Shown: one piece after another, positions 25,686-33,944 of the stretch | Layout: each line of letters begins with the position of its first letter | How positions within the stretch are numbered: position 1 is the stretch's first letter | From: Enterococcus sp. DIV0212c | GTDB lineage: Bacteria > Bacillota > Bacilli > Lactobacillales > Enterococcaceae | DNA: 64,000 nt | Direction of reading: 5' to 3' | Assembly (NCBI RefSeq): GCF_017377505.1 | Contig: NZ_JAFREN010000025.1 | Location: 1-64,000 of the forward strand | Translations under genes and position numbers: made by a program | The notes under the pieces: generated by a model | The model's input: only the letters and a program-made list of their open reading frames with translations | Told to the model about the DNA's origin: nothing | The model's database searches: none

Positions 25686-26866
25686 GTTATCTATTCCCAA
25701 ATTATCAAAGAAAAGAGCTGGAATTGGTCAAAGGAGACAAGAATACGTTGACGGATCGTTCAGGTAAAAGTTATCTTGATTTTACCAGTGGCATAGGCGT
25801 TATGAATTTAGGCTATAATGATTCTGAACTAAACCAAGTTTTAGCTGATCAGGCAAGTCTTTTATGGCATACACCTAATTTGTATGAAAATCATTTACAA
25901 GAACAAACGGCAAAAAAACTAGCAAATAAAAAAGAGTATCTCAGTTATTTTTGCAATAGTGGAGCTGAAGCAAACGAAGCAGCGATAAAATTAGCACGTA
26001 AAGCAACTGGTCGAACCAAAATCATTTCCTTTACTAATTCTTTTCATGGTCGAACATATGGAGCAATGAGTGCAACAGGTCAAGCTAGTATTCATACCGG
26101 ATTTGAACCATTAGTGCCGGATTTTGTTTATTTGCCGTATAATGAACTTGAACCTTTATCAGCAGAAGTCGATCAACAAACAGCTGCAGTGATATTGGAG
26201 TTGATTCAAGGTGAAGGCGGAGTAATACCAGCAAATAAACAATGGATTCAAGACGTTCAGTCTTTGTGCCATAAGTATGGAGCCTTATTGATCATCGATG
26301 AAATTCAAACAGGAATCGGGCGTACTGGAACGCTTTACGCATACGAAAATTATCAGATCAAACCAGATATTTTCACTTTAGCAAAAGGATTAGGCAACGG
26401 CATACCTGTAGGTGCTATGTTAGGGAAAAGTTCCCTTGCGCAGGCGTTTGGACCTGGCAGTCACGGCTCGACATTTGGCGGAAATAAATTAGGAATGCGT
26501 GTCGCTGCTAAAGTGATCGATCGAATCAATCAGCCGGAGTTTTTACATGAGGTTCAAATGAAAAGTGAACAATTATTTTTAGGACTGGAGCAACTTGCCG
26601 AAAAAAATGCAGTGATTCGATCTGTACGCGGCAAAGGATTGATGATAGGAATCGAGTTTTCTGACCAAACCATACTAAACCAAGTAATGGAGCAATTAGA
26701 AGTAGAAGGATTGCTTACCTTAAAAGCAGGTCAAACAGTATTAAGACTGTTACCGCCATTAACAATTACACACGAGGAAATCGCTCAAGGACTGAAAATA
26801 TTTGAAACAGTATTAAGTAACCTAGCTACGCAGACTAGTCTTACGGAACTTGCTGAGCTAAAATAA
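25682..26866 (+). CDS. argD: Acetylornithine aminotransferase
   Basis: This 394-residue class III PLP aminotransferase makes N-acetylornithine from the semialdehyde. It has NSGAEANEAAIKLAR near 97-111, the LIIDEIQTGIGRTG PLP-Asp motif, and the Schiff-base Lys235 in TLAKGLGNGIPVGAM. The start ATG overlaps the end of argB, and GGAGG lies 7-8 nt upstream inside argB, so translation is coupled. The closeness to ornithine aminotransferase means that the acetylated substrate is inferred from the operon. Confidence 0.93.
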   Translation: MSYLFPNYQRKELELVKGDKNTLTDRSGKSYLDFTSGIGVMNLGYNDSELNQVLADQASLLWHTPNLYENHLQEQTAKKLANKKEYLSYFCNSGAEANEAAIKLARKATGRTKIISFTNSFHGRTYGAMSATGQASIHTGFEPLVPDFVYLPYNELEPLSAEVDQQTAAVILELIQGEGGVIPANKQWIQDVQSLCHKYGALLIIDEIQTGIGRTGTLYAYENYQIKPDIFTLAKGLGNGIPVGAMLGKSSLAQAFGPGSHGSTFGGNKLGMRVAAKVIDRINQPEFLHEVQMKSEQLFLGLEQLAEKNAVIRSVRGKGLMIGIEFSDQTILNQVMEQLEVEGLLTLKAGQTVLRLLPPLTITHEEIAQGLKIFETVLSNLATQTSLTELAELK

Positions 26867-26878
26867 GGAGAAAAATAA

Positions 26879-27814
26879 ATGATAAATTCTATGTACGGCA
26901 AAAGTATTTTGGATTTAACTGAATTAACTAAAGAAGAATTTCTCTCGATTATTGAACTGGCTATAGAAATAAAAGCCAAACCAGAAGCGTATCGTGGACT
27001 CTTAGCTGGAAAAATTTTAGCGATGATTTTTGAAAAAAATAGTACGCGGACGCGTGTTTCATTTGAGGCGGGAATTATTCAGCTTGGAGGACAAGCGATT
27101 GTTTTGGATTCAAAAAGCACACAAATGGGACGGGGTGAACCAATTAAAGATACTGCAAATGTCATGTCTAGCTATGTGGATGCGATCATGATCCGTACCT
27201 ATTCAGATCAAATGGTTGCCCAACTAGCAGAGGAAGCATCGATTCCTATTATCAATGGTTTAACAGATAACCATCATCCATGCCAGATACTAGCAGATTT
27301 TCAAACGATTTATGAACAAAAAGGAAAATTGGAAGGAATCAAGTTAGCCTATATTGGCGATGGTAACAATATGGCGCATTCATTTCTGATTGGCGCAAGT
27401 TTAGTCGGGATGGATGTCAGCATCGCAACGCCTAAAGGCTACGAGCCCAAGTCTGAATTTGTTGAGATTGCTAAAAAGAATGCAAAAGAAAGCGGCAGTA
27501 AGATCGAAATTTCAAATGATCCAGATCAAGCGGTAAAGAATGCGGATGTCTTGATAACAGATGTCTGGGCGAGTATGGGAGATGAAGCTGAGCAAAAAGA
27601 CCGTGAAAAGGTCTTTAAAGCCTTCCAAGTCAATAACCGGCTAGCTGTTCAAGCAAAAAAAGATTATCTTTTCCTACATTGTTTGCCTGCACACAGAGGT
27701 GAAGAAGTCACAGCTGACATTATTGATGGGACACACTCTGCGATTTATCAAGAAGCAGCGAATCGTCTCCATGCTCAAAAGGCTTTGATGGTCAAGGTTA
27801 TGACGAATTTATAA
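26879..27814 (+). CDS. argF: Ornithine carbamoyltransferase, anabolic
   Basis: This 311-residue transcarbamylase joins carbamoyl phosphate and ornithine to give citrulline. It has the carbamoyl phosphate motif STRTR (Ser55-Arg59), HHPCQILAD in the middle and the ornithine-loop HCLPAHRG. It lies 12 nt after argD in the biosynthetic operon, so it is the anabolic enzyme and not the arginine deiminase (arcB) copy. It ends the operon; argG/argH and argJ are not in the window. Confidence 0.94.
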   Translation: MINSMYGKSILDLTELTKEEFLSIIELAIEIKAKPEAYRGLLAGKILAMIFEKNSTRTRVSFEAGIIQLGGQAIVLDSKSTQMGRGEPIKDTANVMSSYVDAIMIRTYSDQMVAQLAEEASIPIINGLTDNHHPCQILADFQTIYEQKGKLEGIKLAYIGDGNNMAHSFLIGASLVGMDVSIATPKGYEPKSEFVEIAKKNAKESGSKIEISNDPDQAVKNADVLITDVWASMGDEAEQKDREKVFKAFQVNNRLAVQAKKDYLFLHCLPAHRGEEVTADIIDGTHSAIYQEAANRLHAQKALMVKVMTNL

Positions 27815-27817
27815 AAT

Positions 27818-27860
27818 GAAATGACGCTGAATGATATTTTGTTCGGTGTCATTTTTTTTG
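27818..27860 (+). terminator. Terminator of the arg operon
   Basis: AAATGACGCTGAA pairs with TTCGGTGTCATTT (G-U pairs included) and eight T follow. It overlaps the end of the convergent methyltransferase gene. Confidence 0.85.
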
Positions 27861-28469
27861 AAAAGTATACATAATACATTGATTTGTTTCATGCTCATCA
27901 GTCAATAAGAAACCAAGAGTAGTCAGATATTCTTGGAAATCAGCAGATTTCTTTAATTTAGGTAAAAAGTAATTGATTTTTGCTTTCTCACAAGCAAAAA
28001 CTGCAGTGCCATTTTGTTTAAGAACACGATGAATTTCATTTAAAGCTTGGTCTAAGTCATGCCAATGGAAATGTGTTTGAAAAGCTGTCACAAGATCGAA
28101 CGTTTCAGAAGCAAAAGTCAAACTATGGATATCCATGGTTTCAAAATGAATGTTTTTGTTTGGATGTTTCTTTTTTGCTTGGATAATAGCATCTTCTGAA
28201 ATGTCGATACCCGTTATGGATAATGAATTTCTTTGCTGAAAAAGATAAACACTCGAAGCACCATTGCCGACGCCAATATCTAAAATAGTAAAGTTATCAT
28301 TTAATTTGATCCGACTCGTCGCCCATTTGACTAACGGTAAATAAACCCTATTCCAAAGAAGCATCATCAAAACACCCATTAATCCAGTTGGCATTGTTGA
28401 TTGTTTCAACAAAAATGGAAATAAACTGATTAATAACACAACCACGATGAGACCAATCCAAATAATCAT
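27849..28469 (-). CDS. Class I SAM-dependent methyltransferase with N-terminal hydrophobic segment
   Basis: This 206-residue protein has an N-terminal hydrophobic stretch (about 2-19, possibly a second one near 27-42) and a class I methyltransferase domain: motif I LDIGVGNGASSVYL near 65-78, ITGIDISEDAI as motif II, LTFASETFDLVTAFQTHFHWHD and LNEIHRVLKQNGTAVF. This resembles the UbiE/YcgJ type of family 11 methyltransferases. The membrane anchor suggests a membrane-bound or lipid-like substrate, but this is a guess. It is monocistronic, convergent with argF. Confidence 0.82.
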   Translation of the reverse strand: MIIWIGLIVVVLLISLFPFLLKQSTMPTGLMGVLMMLLWNRVYLPLVKWATSRIKLNDNFTILDIGVGNGASSVYLFQQRNSLSITGIDISEDAIIQAKKKHPNKNIHFETMDIHSLTFASETFDLVTAFQTHFHWHDLDQALNEIHRVLKQNGTAVFACEKAKINYFLPKLKKSADFQEYLTTLGFLLTDEHETNQCIMYTFQKK

Positions 28470-28658
28470 AAAAAAACTCCTTTATCTCCTAAATTTACTC
28501 TTAAAAATAGTATACAATAAAAAAACAGTTGCTAGAAAAAAACTTGAACAAGTCATAACGAAATCGTGGCTAAAATAAGTTTATTGGTCTAATAATCAGT
28601 CGATTTTGTCAAAATTAAAGGAAATCTTTAATATATAGCAGAAAATATTAAGTTTTGT

Positions 28659-28687
28659 TTGTAGTTTCGGCTTGTTTTTAGTAGAAT
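28659..28687 (+). promoter_or_regulatory. Promoter of ireB-ruvX-yrzB
   Basis: TTGTAG (28659-28664), 17 bp, TAGAAT (28682-28687). It lies 38 bp before the ireB ATG. The rest of 28470-28658 shows no gene. Confidence 0.6.
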
Positions 28688-28725
28688 GAAACTGTATGAA
28701 TAGAATAAAAGTGAGGTGTAGATAA

Positions 28726-28995
28726 ATGGGTTTTACAGATGAAACTGTACGTTTTGATTTTGATGACAGTCGCAAGAAGGAAGTAAGTGAGACTCTGGCT
28801 ACTGTATACAAGGCTTTAGAGGAAAAAGGATATAATCCGATCAATCAGATTGTGGGCTATTTACTTTCTGGAGACCCGGCCTACATTCCTCGTTACCAAG
28901 ACGCTCGAAATTTGATTCGTCGTCACGAACGGGATGAGATCATGGAAGAGCTGGTTAAATATTACTTATCTGATCACGGAATTACTATTCGATGA
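28726..28995 (+). CDS. ireB: IreB family regulatory phosphoprotein (DUF965)
   Basis: This 89-residue protein is nearly a textbook Ire[13 protein letters not shown] at the start, [30 protein letters not shown] in the middle. In E. faecalis IreB is phosphorylated by the PASTA kinase IreK on two N-terminal threonines and limits cephalosporin resistance; Thr4 and Thr7 are both present here. It is soluble and cytoplasmic. The gene overlaps ruvX by 4 nt, and lies not far from walRK, another wall-stress system. Confidence 0.95.
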   Translation: MGFTDETVRFDFDDSRKKEVSETLATVYKALEEKGYNPINQIVGYLLSGDPAYIPRYQDARNLIRRHERDEIMEELVKYYLSDHGITIR

Positions 28996-29420
28996 GAGTA
29001 ATGGGACTTGATGTTGGCTCTAAGACAGTAGGTATCGCTGTAAGTGATCCATTTGGCTGGACAGCACAAGGTGTGGAGATCATTCGGATCGATGAAGCAC
29101 AGGAAGAATTTGGCTTTGAACGTTTGGCAGAATTAGTCAAAGAATACGAAGTGACAGGTTTTGTCGTTGGTTTGCCAAAAAACATGAATAATTCAATTGG
29201 ACCCAGAGCTGAGGCGTCAATGGCATATGGCAAGAAGATCGAAGACATGTTTCAAATACCTGTTACCTACCAAGATGAACGTTTGACGACGGTTCAGGCA
29301 GAACGCATGCTGGTCGAGCAAGCGAATACATCCAGAGCGAAAAGAAAAAAAGTAATCGATAAAGTAGCTGCTGTCATGATTTTACAAAATTATCTAGATG
29401 GCGCTAGCAATAAAATTTAA
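28992..29420 (+). CDS. ruvX: Holliday junction resolvase RuvX (YqgF)
   Basis: This 142-residue RNase H-fold nuclease has [16 protein letters not shown] at residues 4-19 with the first acidic residue, VVGLPKNMN near 59-67 and DERLTT near 97-102 with the later catalytic acid. Family members have roles in Holliday junction cleavage or pre-16S rRNA processing, the latter being the best-supported essential function. The ATG start overlaps the ireB stop, so it is coupled. Confidence 0.92.
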   Translation: MRVMGLDVGSKTVGIAVSDPFGWTAQGVEIIRIDEAQEEFGFERLAELVKEYEVTGFVVGLPKNMNNSIGPRAEASMAYGKKIEDMFQIPVTYQDERLTTVQAERMLVEQANTSRAKRKKVIDKVAAVMILQNYLDGASNKI

Positions 29421-29463
29421 ACGACTTGTACAAACAAGTGTAAGATAAAAGGAGAGCATAATA

Positions 29464-29775
29464 ATGGCAGAAGAGCATAATCACGATCATGATCATGAAG
29501 GACATGAACACATCACTTTAGTTGATGAACAAGGAAACGAAACACTATACGAAATTCTTTTAACCGTTGACGGACAAGAAGAATTCGGCAAAAACTACGT
29601 ACTTCTATATCCAGCTGGTGTTCCAGAAGAAGAAGATGTTGAATTACAAGCCTACGCTTACATCGAAAACAACGAAGGAACAGAAGGCGAATTACAACAA
29701 ATCGAAACAGACGCTGAATGGGATATGATTGAAGAAGTCTTCAATACATTTATGGCGGAAGAAGAAGAAGAATAG
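29464..29775 (+). CDS. yrzB: DUF1292 family protein (YrzB)
   Basis: This 103-residue very acidic protein has a short His/Asp tract at the N-terminus ([15 protein letters not shown]) and the DUF1292 core ([19 protein letters not shown] ... YVLLYPAG ... [14 protein letters not shown]). The function is unknown; the gene is conserved next to ruvX in bacilli and enterococci. The His tract could bind metal. AAAGGAGAG precedes the ATG. Confidence 0.88.
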   Translation: MAEEHNHDHDHEGHEHITLVDEQGNETLYEILLTVDGQEEFGKNYVLLYPAGVPEEEDVELQAYAYIENNEGTEGELQQIETDAEWDMIEEVFNTFMAEEEEE

Positions 29776-29789
29776 AATTTAAATGAGAG

Positions 29790-29825
29790 CTGAGTCCTTG
29801 ATACATAAGGATTCAGTTTTTTCTC
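29790..29825 (+). terminator. Terminator of the ireB operon
   Basis: CTGAGTCCTT pairs with AAGGATTCAG (one G-U) and is followed by TTTTTT. Confidence 0.85.
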
Positions 29826-29874
29826 CTGCTTTAGTGAATGGTGTTTGTTAAAGATTTAAGTATTTTACTGGGTT

Positions 29875-30296
29875 TTCAAACGTTTACGCGTGTTACTTAT
29901 AAAGCTAGTGGAAGTATTAAAGCGACCAGAGAGCATCGTACAAACGGAGTTAAGGGGAGTAGAAAGGAAATTAGGTTAATGCTATGATCAAATCTATCAA
30001 GAAGAGTCTGAAAAGTTGAAAGAAACCACACTTAATAAACTGGACAATTTTGAATAACTGGCAATACTAGGCAAAGAATTCCGCAAGATCCAGCATAAAA
30101 GAACTTTTAAAAGAATAGCTATTCAAAATAATCACGAAACGAGACACAAAATCACTTATGAATCGCTGATTTAAATTGAGTTTGAATGTCTTTTAAATGG
30201 TGATGAGAAATATAAAAAGGTATCTTCTCATATTAGTAGTATACAGAAACATGTAGTTGATATAATGGAATTTAATAGGAACTATTAAAAAAAGAA
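29875..30296 (+). pseudogene. Decayed coding sequence, unidentified
   Basis: In the frame of 29941 the translation reads as protein for some 140 codons, with single stop codons near 29977, 30055, 30172 and 30286, for example between CYDQIYQEESEKLKETTLNK and LAILGKEFRKIQHKRT. The composition (Lys/Glu-rich, helical) is that of a real gene with scattered stop mutations. No start codon or ribosome binding site is recognisable, and I cannot name the family. Confidence 0.35.
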
Positions 30297-30332
30297 TGGG
30301 AGAAAGTCAAAAAAGGCAATTAATACATTGAT

Positions 30333-30360
30333 TAAGGATTACTTTTGGTAATCCTTTTAC
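30333..30360 (+). terminator. Hairpin after the decayed gene
   Basis: AAGGATTAC and GGTAATCCTT form a 9-bp stem with a TTTT loop, then TTTAC. It fits the terminator of the decayed gene upstream. Confidence 0.55.
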
Positions 30361-30887
30361 ATTTTATTTAGTAAGAAGATGGTGGATAAAGTGGATGTCT
30401 TTGGAAGGCGCTAGAATTTAATAGGATGACAAGTAGTGGCATCTAACCTTAATAAACTTACTTACAAATACTCATATAAAATGTTCAAAAATCCCTTTAT
30501 TATCAGTGTTGGTCAATTTTAACTTATAGCTTGAGGATTCACAAAAAGTGGTTAGTACTAACAGAGCAGAGGTAACCACAAAAATGTGGCGACCCATTGC
30601 ACTAGTGATGTTTAATCTAAAAAAAAATTTTGGTGGTAAGCGTATCGACTAATTTAAGAGAATGTGTCCATAATTTTACAGATGTTTACTATAGTGATTG
30701 TGCGGAAAAGTGGAACATGCTGATGCTCTTCATATCTTGTGAAAGGAGCATTTCAACTGAACTGAGATTTTCAGGGGAGTTAAGAATGAGCTAGAACGTA
30801 GTTAACTAGGTATCGGAATGATACAGTTTTATACCGTTATTCTAATATTGATACGAAAAGGGGCAAAGGATTTTTCAAGTAAATAAA
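30361..30887. other. Gene-free stretch
   Basis: No open frame with a ribosome binding site was seen on either strand. An inverted repeat GTGGTTA ... TAACCAC lies near 30549-30580. Stop codons are dense in all frames, as in long-decayed DNA. Confidence 0.5.
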
Positions 30888-30913
30888 ATAGCCCTCCTGA
30901 TTTGGGAGGGCTT
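30888..30913 (-). terminator. Terminator of the first bacteriocin-like cassette
   Basis: AGCCCTCC and GGAGGGCT form a GC-rich stem; on the minus strand it is followed by ATTTTATTT. It lies 30 nt beyond the last gene of the cassette. Confidence 0.75.
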
Positions 30914-30943
30914 GTACTTAGATTTTTGTGAGAGCTTTCAAAA

Positions 30944-31135
30944 TTAAATATTTTTTCTCTGTTCAATTAGTAGAGCAAGCGCATTACCTAACATAAATCC
31001 TATAAATAAAGAAAATGCAGTGAGTTTATTGGTAATATCTGTTTTAAAAAGGAAATCGCAAAGAGAGGAAACAAGCATAAGGATACCAAGGAACATAAAT
31101 GATCTTACTGTTATTATTCTAAAGAAGTTCTTCAT
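30944..31135 (-). CDS. Small two-helix membrane protein, putative immunity protein
   Basis: This 63-residue protein has two predicted membrane helices (about 12-30 and 40-57) and charged ends (RIITVR; EQRKNI). I do not recognise a family. It follows a secreted, glycine-rich precursor gene by 24 nt and shares its transcript, which is the usual position of a bacteriocin immunity gene. The ATG at 31135 has GGAGGAAA upstream; an in-frame ATG at 31159 contains that site and is rejected. The cassette at 32937-33649 has the same two-gene form. Confidence 0.55.
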   Translation of the reverse strand: MKNFFRIITVRSFMFLGILMLVSSLCDFLFKTDITNKLTAFSLFIGFMLGNALALLIEQRKNI

Positions 31136-31159
31136 AACAAAGTTTCCTCCGTTCTTCAA

Positions 31160-31699
31160 TTATTGATAAACTATAGTTGATAATCCAAAGCCTCTAATTT
31201 TATAAATTACTCCATTGTTGAAAAGTCCATGACCTGCTATAGTAGTTGCAACAACGCTACCTACCGCAGTTCCAATGCCGGGGAGAACAGTTGCTATTAT
31301 AGCGGCTATACCACCTACTCCGATATTTAGCATTCCATTTAATACATTCTTACTTAAGTATACATCAACATTTCCATTTCTTGCAGCACCATGCCAAACA
31401 ATCTTGGATACTCCGTTCGCACGAGTCATTGGTAATTTAAAGTTTGACGTATCAACACCCTGATTTTTTAGTAATTGGATTAAGTCAGAATCAGATATAG
31501 TCACAATAGTATCGTTATTGAAGGAACCTTTGTCGATTTTAAAATAAGGAGAATTTTCATAATAGTCAAAGTTTTCGTTAGAATCTTGTTGTTCAATTCT
31601 TGGAGGATTTGACTTATCCTGGGCAAACGAAGTAACTGGCATAGCAACAAATGACCCTAACAAAATAGTACTAAATAACAAACAAATAGATTTTTTCAT
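31160..31699 (-). CDS. Secreted precursor protein, bacteriocin-like
   Basis: This 179-residue protein has a clear Sec signal peptide (MKKSICLLFSTILLGSFVAM..., cut after TSFA near residue 26), an acidic Asn/Asp-rich middle (about 27-90), and a basic to glycine-rich hydrophobic C-terminal part (about 93-179) with alternating Gly/Ala/Val/Ile over 125-157 and no cysteine. This order (signal, acidic pro-region, hydrophobic or cationic C-terminal module) recalls modular secreted bacteriocins such as EntV and streptococcin A-M57, but I cannot prove homology. The start at 31699 has AAGGAG 9 nt upstream. The small membrane protein gene follows. Confidence 0.5.
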   Translation of the reverse strand: MKKSICLLFSTILLGSFVAMPVTSFAQDKSNPPRIEQQDSNENFDYYENSPYFKIDKGSFNNDTIVTISDSDLIQLLKNQGVDTSNFKLPMTRANGVSKIVWHGAARNGNVDVYLSKNVLNGMLNIGVGGIAAIIATVLPGIGTAVGSVVATTIAGHGLFNNGVIYKIRGFGLSTIVYQ

Positions 31700-31715
31700 A
31701 AAATTCATCTCCTTG

Positions 31716-32006
31716 ATCTTTTAGTATGAAATTATTAATTATAAGTTAAATAAATTGTACTGATGATTATACTGAATGTCAAGTATATTTTTGATAAAAT
31801 GCCTACCATAAAAATAAGATTTGAGAGTTAAAATTAGTAAAAATCTTTTTTTGTCTAGTCTAGATTAAGACATACTTTTATTGCACAACAATGCAATCTC
31901 TCCTCAATACCCACACTCAACAACAATAACCTGTACAATTCTAAAGCTCAAACTTACATCGAGATGCACCGCATCTGTAACCGCTCCTACAACAGTATTA
32001 TTTTAT
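31716..32006. other. Promoter region of the first cassette and unassigned DNA
   Basis: AT-rich DNA just upstream of 31715 should hold the minus-strand promoter of the cassette; no convincing -35/-10 pair was fixed. 31860-32006 contains no open frame with a ribosome binding site and no end of the IS element. Confidence 0.4.
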
Positions 32007-32540
32007 TCAAATTCTTAGATAGTAAAAAATGGTGGGCAAATGAACTAGATTATTTCTAGTCAGTCGATAGTTTGCGTTCTTACGTTCTTCAATAACTAGT
32101 TCTAGAGGCAGTAGTACACAGTCTAATGTTGGTTTCTGTTGGAACTTATAGGCAATGATTTCTCCGTTAAAACCAACTAGAAAAGGGCTAAGGTAGGCTT
32201 TTCTTTTTGTTTTAATTCCTTTGGAATTTATTTCAGTATAGTGGAATTCTGATATATCTGTATAAATCTTTTGTCTCGGAATAGAGCTGAAAAATCGGCG
32301 ATTTACTCTGTTTTTAGCCACGGTTCCTACTTGTCCGGTGGGTAAAACTTGTACACACCAAGTGGTATTTTTACATAATTCGTCGAATCTTCTTCTGATT
32401 TACTTGATAGCCCTTGGTAGCCAAGGCTATCTTGATACGGCGATAGCCATAATTGCACTGATTCTCTTCGAAGATCGCTTTGGTACACACTTCAATAGTG
32501 GGTATTTTTTCTTCATTGAGTAGCCGTTTTTTCCAAAGAA
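32007..32540 (-). pseudogene. IS3-family transposase orfB, broken
   Basis: The remnant includes an HTH_21-like part (EENQCNYGYRRIKIALATKG, about 32400-32470), a stop codon near 32365, then a frame from 32321 that starts in the catalytic domain: KIYTDISEFHYTEI carries the first Asp of the DDE triad. The rest of the domain (second Asp and Glu) is lost after about 32060. Several inactivating changes are therefore visible. Confidence 0.7.
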
Positions 32541-32557
32541 GAAAGCGAACTTCTTTG

Positions 32558-32854
32558 TCAGCGAGAAATCATTGAGCCAGTGGGAAGTTTAAATTTTCTA
32601 GCTGCTTCTCCAAAAGAAGCGCCTTCCGTTTCTATAAAGTGTAATACATCCTGCTTAAATTCACTAGTATATTTTTGGGGGGAACGACGGATCTTTAGAC
32701 CGTCGTTCCCAAATAATTGGTAAAAATGTGTCCAATTGTAAACCAAGGCATTGGACGAAAGGCCACATTTATTTGCCAAGGCATGTCCGCCCAAAGGGCC
32801 TTCAAGGTATTCCTTTACTACGTTCAATTTAAAATCTGCTTCATAAAAGTTCAA
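32558..32854 (-). pseudogene. IS3-family transposase orfA, truncated
   Basis: This 98-residue frame has two helix-turn-helix repeats typical of IS3/IS150-type OrfA: FKLNVVKEYLEG ... ALANKCGLSSNALVYNWTHFYQLFG and YTSEFKQDVLHFIETEGASFGEAARKFKLPTGSMISR. It stops right after the second one, where intact proteins continue with the leucine-zipper region, so the 3' part is deleted or shifted. It reads toward the orfB remnant. Confidence 0.7.
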
Positions 32855-32936
32855 AAAAATGATCTCTCAAAGTTGTATTTTTCATGTACAACTTTTGGGG
32901 GTCACCTCATTCTGTTCCTAAGATAGCTGTATGAAT

Positions 32937-33122
32937 TTATTCTATTCCAGTGGCTTTTGAAAAACATACAATAGACACTATAAATGTCAGTAGCGCTGTT
33001 AAGATATCTATAATATTTTTGGACAGAGTGTTTTCCAATGAAAATATGGAATATATATCCCAAATAGCTAATATTAGTAGAATAACGGATAAAACTAGAT
33101 AGAACGGTGATTTAATTTTCAT
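32937..33122 (-). CDS. Small two-helix membrane protein, putative immunity protein
   Basis: This 61-residue protein has two membrane helices (about 7-27 and 35-55) with a short polar loop and a basic N-terminus. No family is recognised. It follows the secreted precursor at 33146-33649 by 23 nt, so the two are co-transcribed, and its position and size match bacteriocin immunity proteins. AAAGGACG lies about 8-10 nt before the ATG. The gene pair mirrors 30944-31699 in order and spacing although the proteins are not alike in sequence. Confidence 0.55.
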   Translation of the reverse strand: MKIKSPFYLVLSVILLILAIWDIYSIFSLENTLSKNIIDILTALLTFIVSIVCFSKATGIE

Positions 33123-33145
33123 ACAAACAAACGTCCTTTCGTGAA

Positions 33146-33649
33146 TTAGATAAACAACATAATGGTTTTAGTGACAAAGTTAGCAACCCCAGTTGGCATT
33201 CCGACTTTTTTACATGCGTTAAAAATAGCATTTTCCAAAGTTCCAGTGTAGTGCTCAATTAAATTTAAAAACCCATTTATGCCTACGTAACCACCAATAG
33301 TATTTCTAACTCCTGCAGGCAATTTATTCCAAACTTTTCTAATAGCTTTAACTGCCCATGTAAATTTCCCGCGTTGCATATCTAACTGTTCTACACCGTT
33401 AATAAAGGCTGTTCCATTTTCCAAATAGATGCCAGGTGATTCATAATTGTTAAAGGCTTCAATTTCTTTACTAGTAAAGCCATTTTCTTCTAAAATAGAC
33501 CCATTAATTTGAAAATCAGGATCAAATTGTTCATCGTTTCGTTGTTCTGAATTAGTAACGGAATCGGCAAATACGATAGCACTCGGAGAAACGGCAGAGG
33601 CAAGTAAGCCTAATGCGCAAAATAAGATAATATTCTTTTTAAGAGTCAT
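33146..33649 (-). CDS. Secreted bacteriocin-like precursor (EntV/streptococcin A-M57-like architecture)
   Basis: This 167-residue protein has a signal peptide (cut after FA near residue 28), an acidic pro-region (about 29-92) and a cationic C-terminal module (about 93-167) beginning RGKFTWAVKAIRKVWNKL, with EHYTGTLENAIFNACKKVGM and a hydrophobic end KTIMLFI. The amphipathic Trp/Lys/Arg helices and processing-like Arg-Gly-Lys boundary fit a proprotein that releases a helical antimicrobial peptide of about 70-75 residues, as EntV does after GelE cleavage. Only one Cys is left in the mature part, so the EntV disulfide cannot form. Homology is suspected, not shown. Confidence 0.55.
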   Translation of the reverse strand: MTLKKNIILFCALGLLASAVSPSAIVFADSVTNSEQRNDEQFDPDFQINGSILEENGFTSKEIEAFNNYESPGIYLENGTAFINGVEQLDMQRGKFTWAVKAIRKVWNKLPAGVRNTIGGYVGINGFLNLIEHYTGTLENAIFNACKKVGMPTGVANFVTKTIMLFI

Positions 33650-33884
33650 TATAACACCTGTCCTTCATTTTTCTCTCATCGCGATTGAGATAAACATATA
33701 ATACAATATAGTCATAAGGTTGTAAATATTTATTTAATCAAAATCACTTTTATTTTTCTTTTTAATTTAATATATATTTCATTTTAGGCTGTAAGTAAGA
33801 TACGGTGTTATCCCGAAAAATATAGATTTAGGCTCTTACAATAAAAATGTAGTTATATCAAAATGATTTTTTTAAGAGGAGAAA

Positions 33885-33920
33885 ATGAACAAAATTATTT
33901 ATACTGAATTTGAACTCTAA
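33885..33920 (+). CDS. Putative micropeptide ORF (11 residues)
   Basis: ATG at 33885 is preceded by AAGAGGAGAAA, a strong ribosome binding site, and the frame encodes MNKIIYTEFEL before TAA. A TACAAT box lies at about 33832-33837 and a hairpin terminator follows at 33945-33972, so a short transcript is conceivable. It may instead be the surviving 5' end of a deleted gene. Confidence 0.3.
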   Translation: MNKIIYTEFEL

Positions 33921-33944
33921 AAAGCAATCTATCTATAAGTTAAA

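Larger units (their letters stand above)
32007..32904 (-). mobile_element. Remnant of an IS3-family insertion sequence
   Basis: Fragments of both transposase genes are present in order (orfA at 32558-32854, orfB parts at 32007-32540) but broken by frameshift and stops. The upstream end survives as TGACCCCCAAAAGTTG reading leftwards from 32904, of the TG...CA form usual for IS3 ends. No matching end is seen on the left side, so that end has been lost. The element cannot move by itself. Confidence 0.7.

Noticed and set aside
29464..29775. Treating the His-rich start of the DUF1292 protein and that of the permease pair as one shared metal system
   Set aside because: Short His/Asp tracts occur in many unrelated proteins; with no further link the joint role is not supported.
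31716..32006. The left end of the IS3 element and target-site duplication
   Set aside because: No sequence complementary to the surviving end TGACCCCCAAAAG was found in the interval, so boundaries and duplication cannot be claimed.
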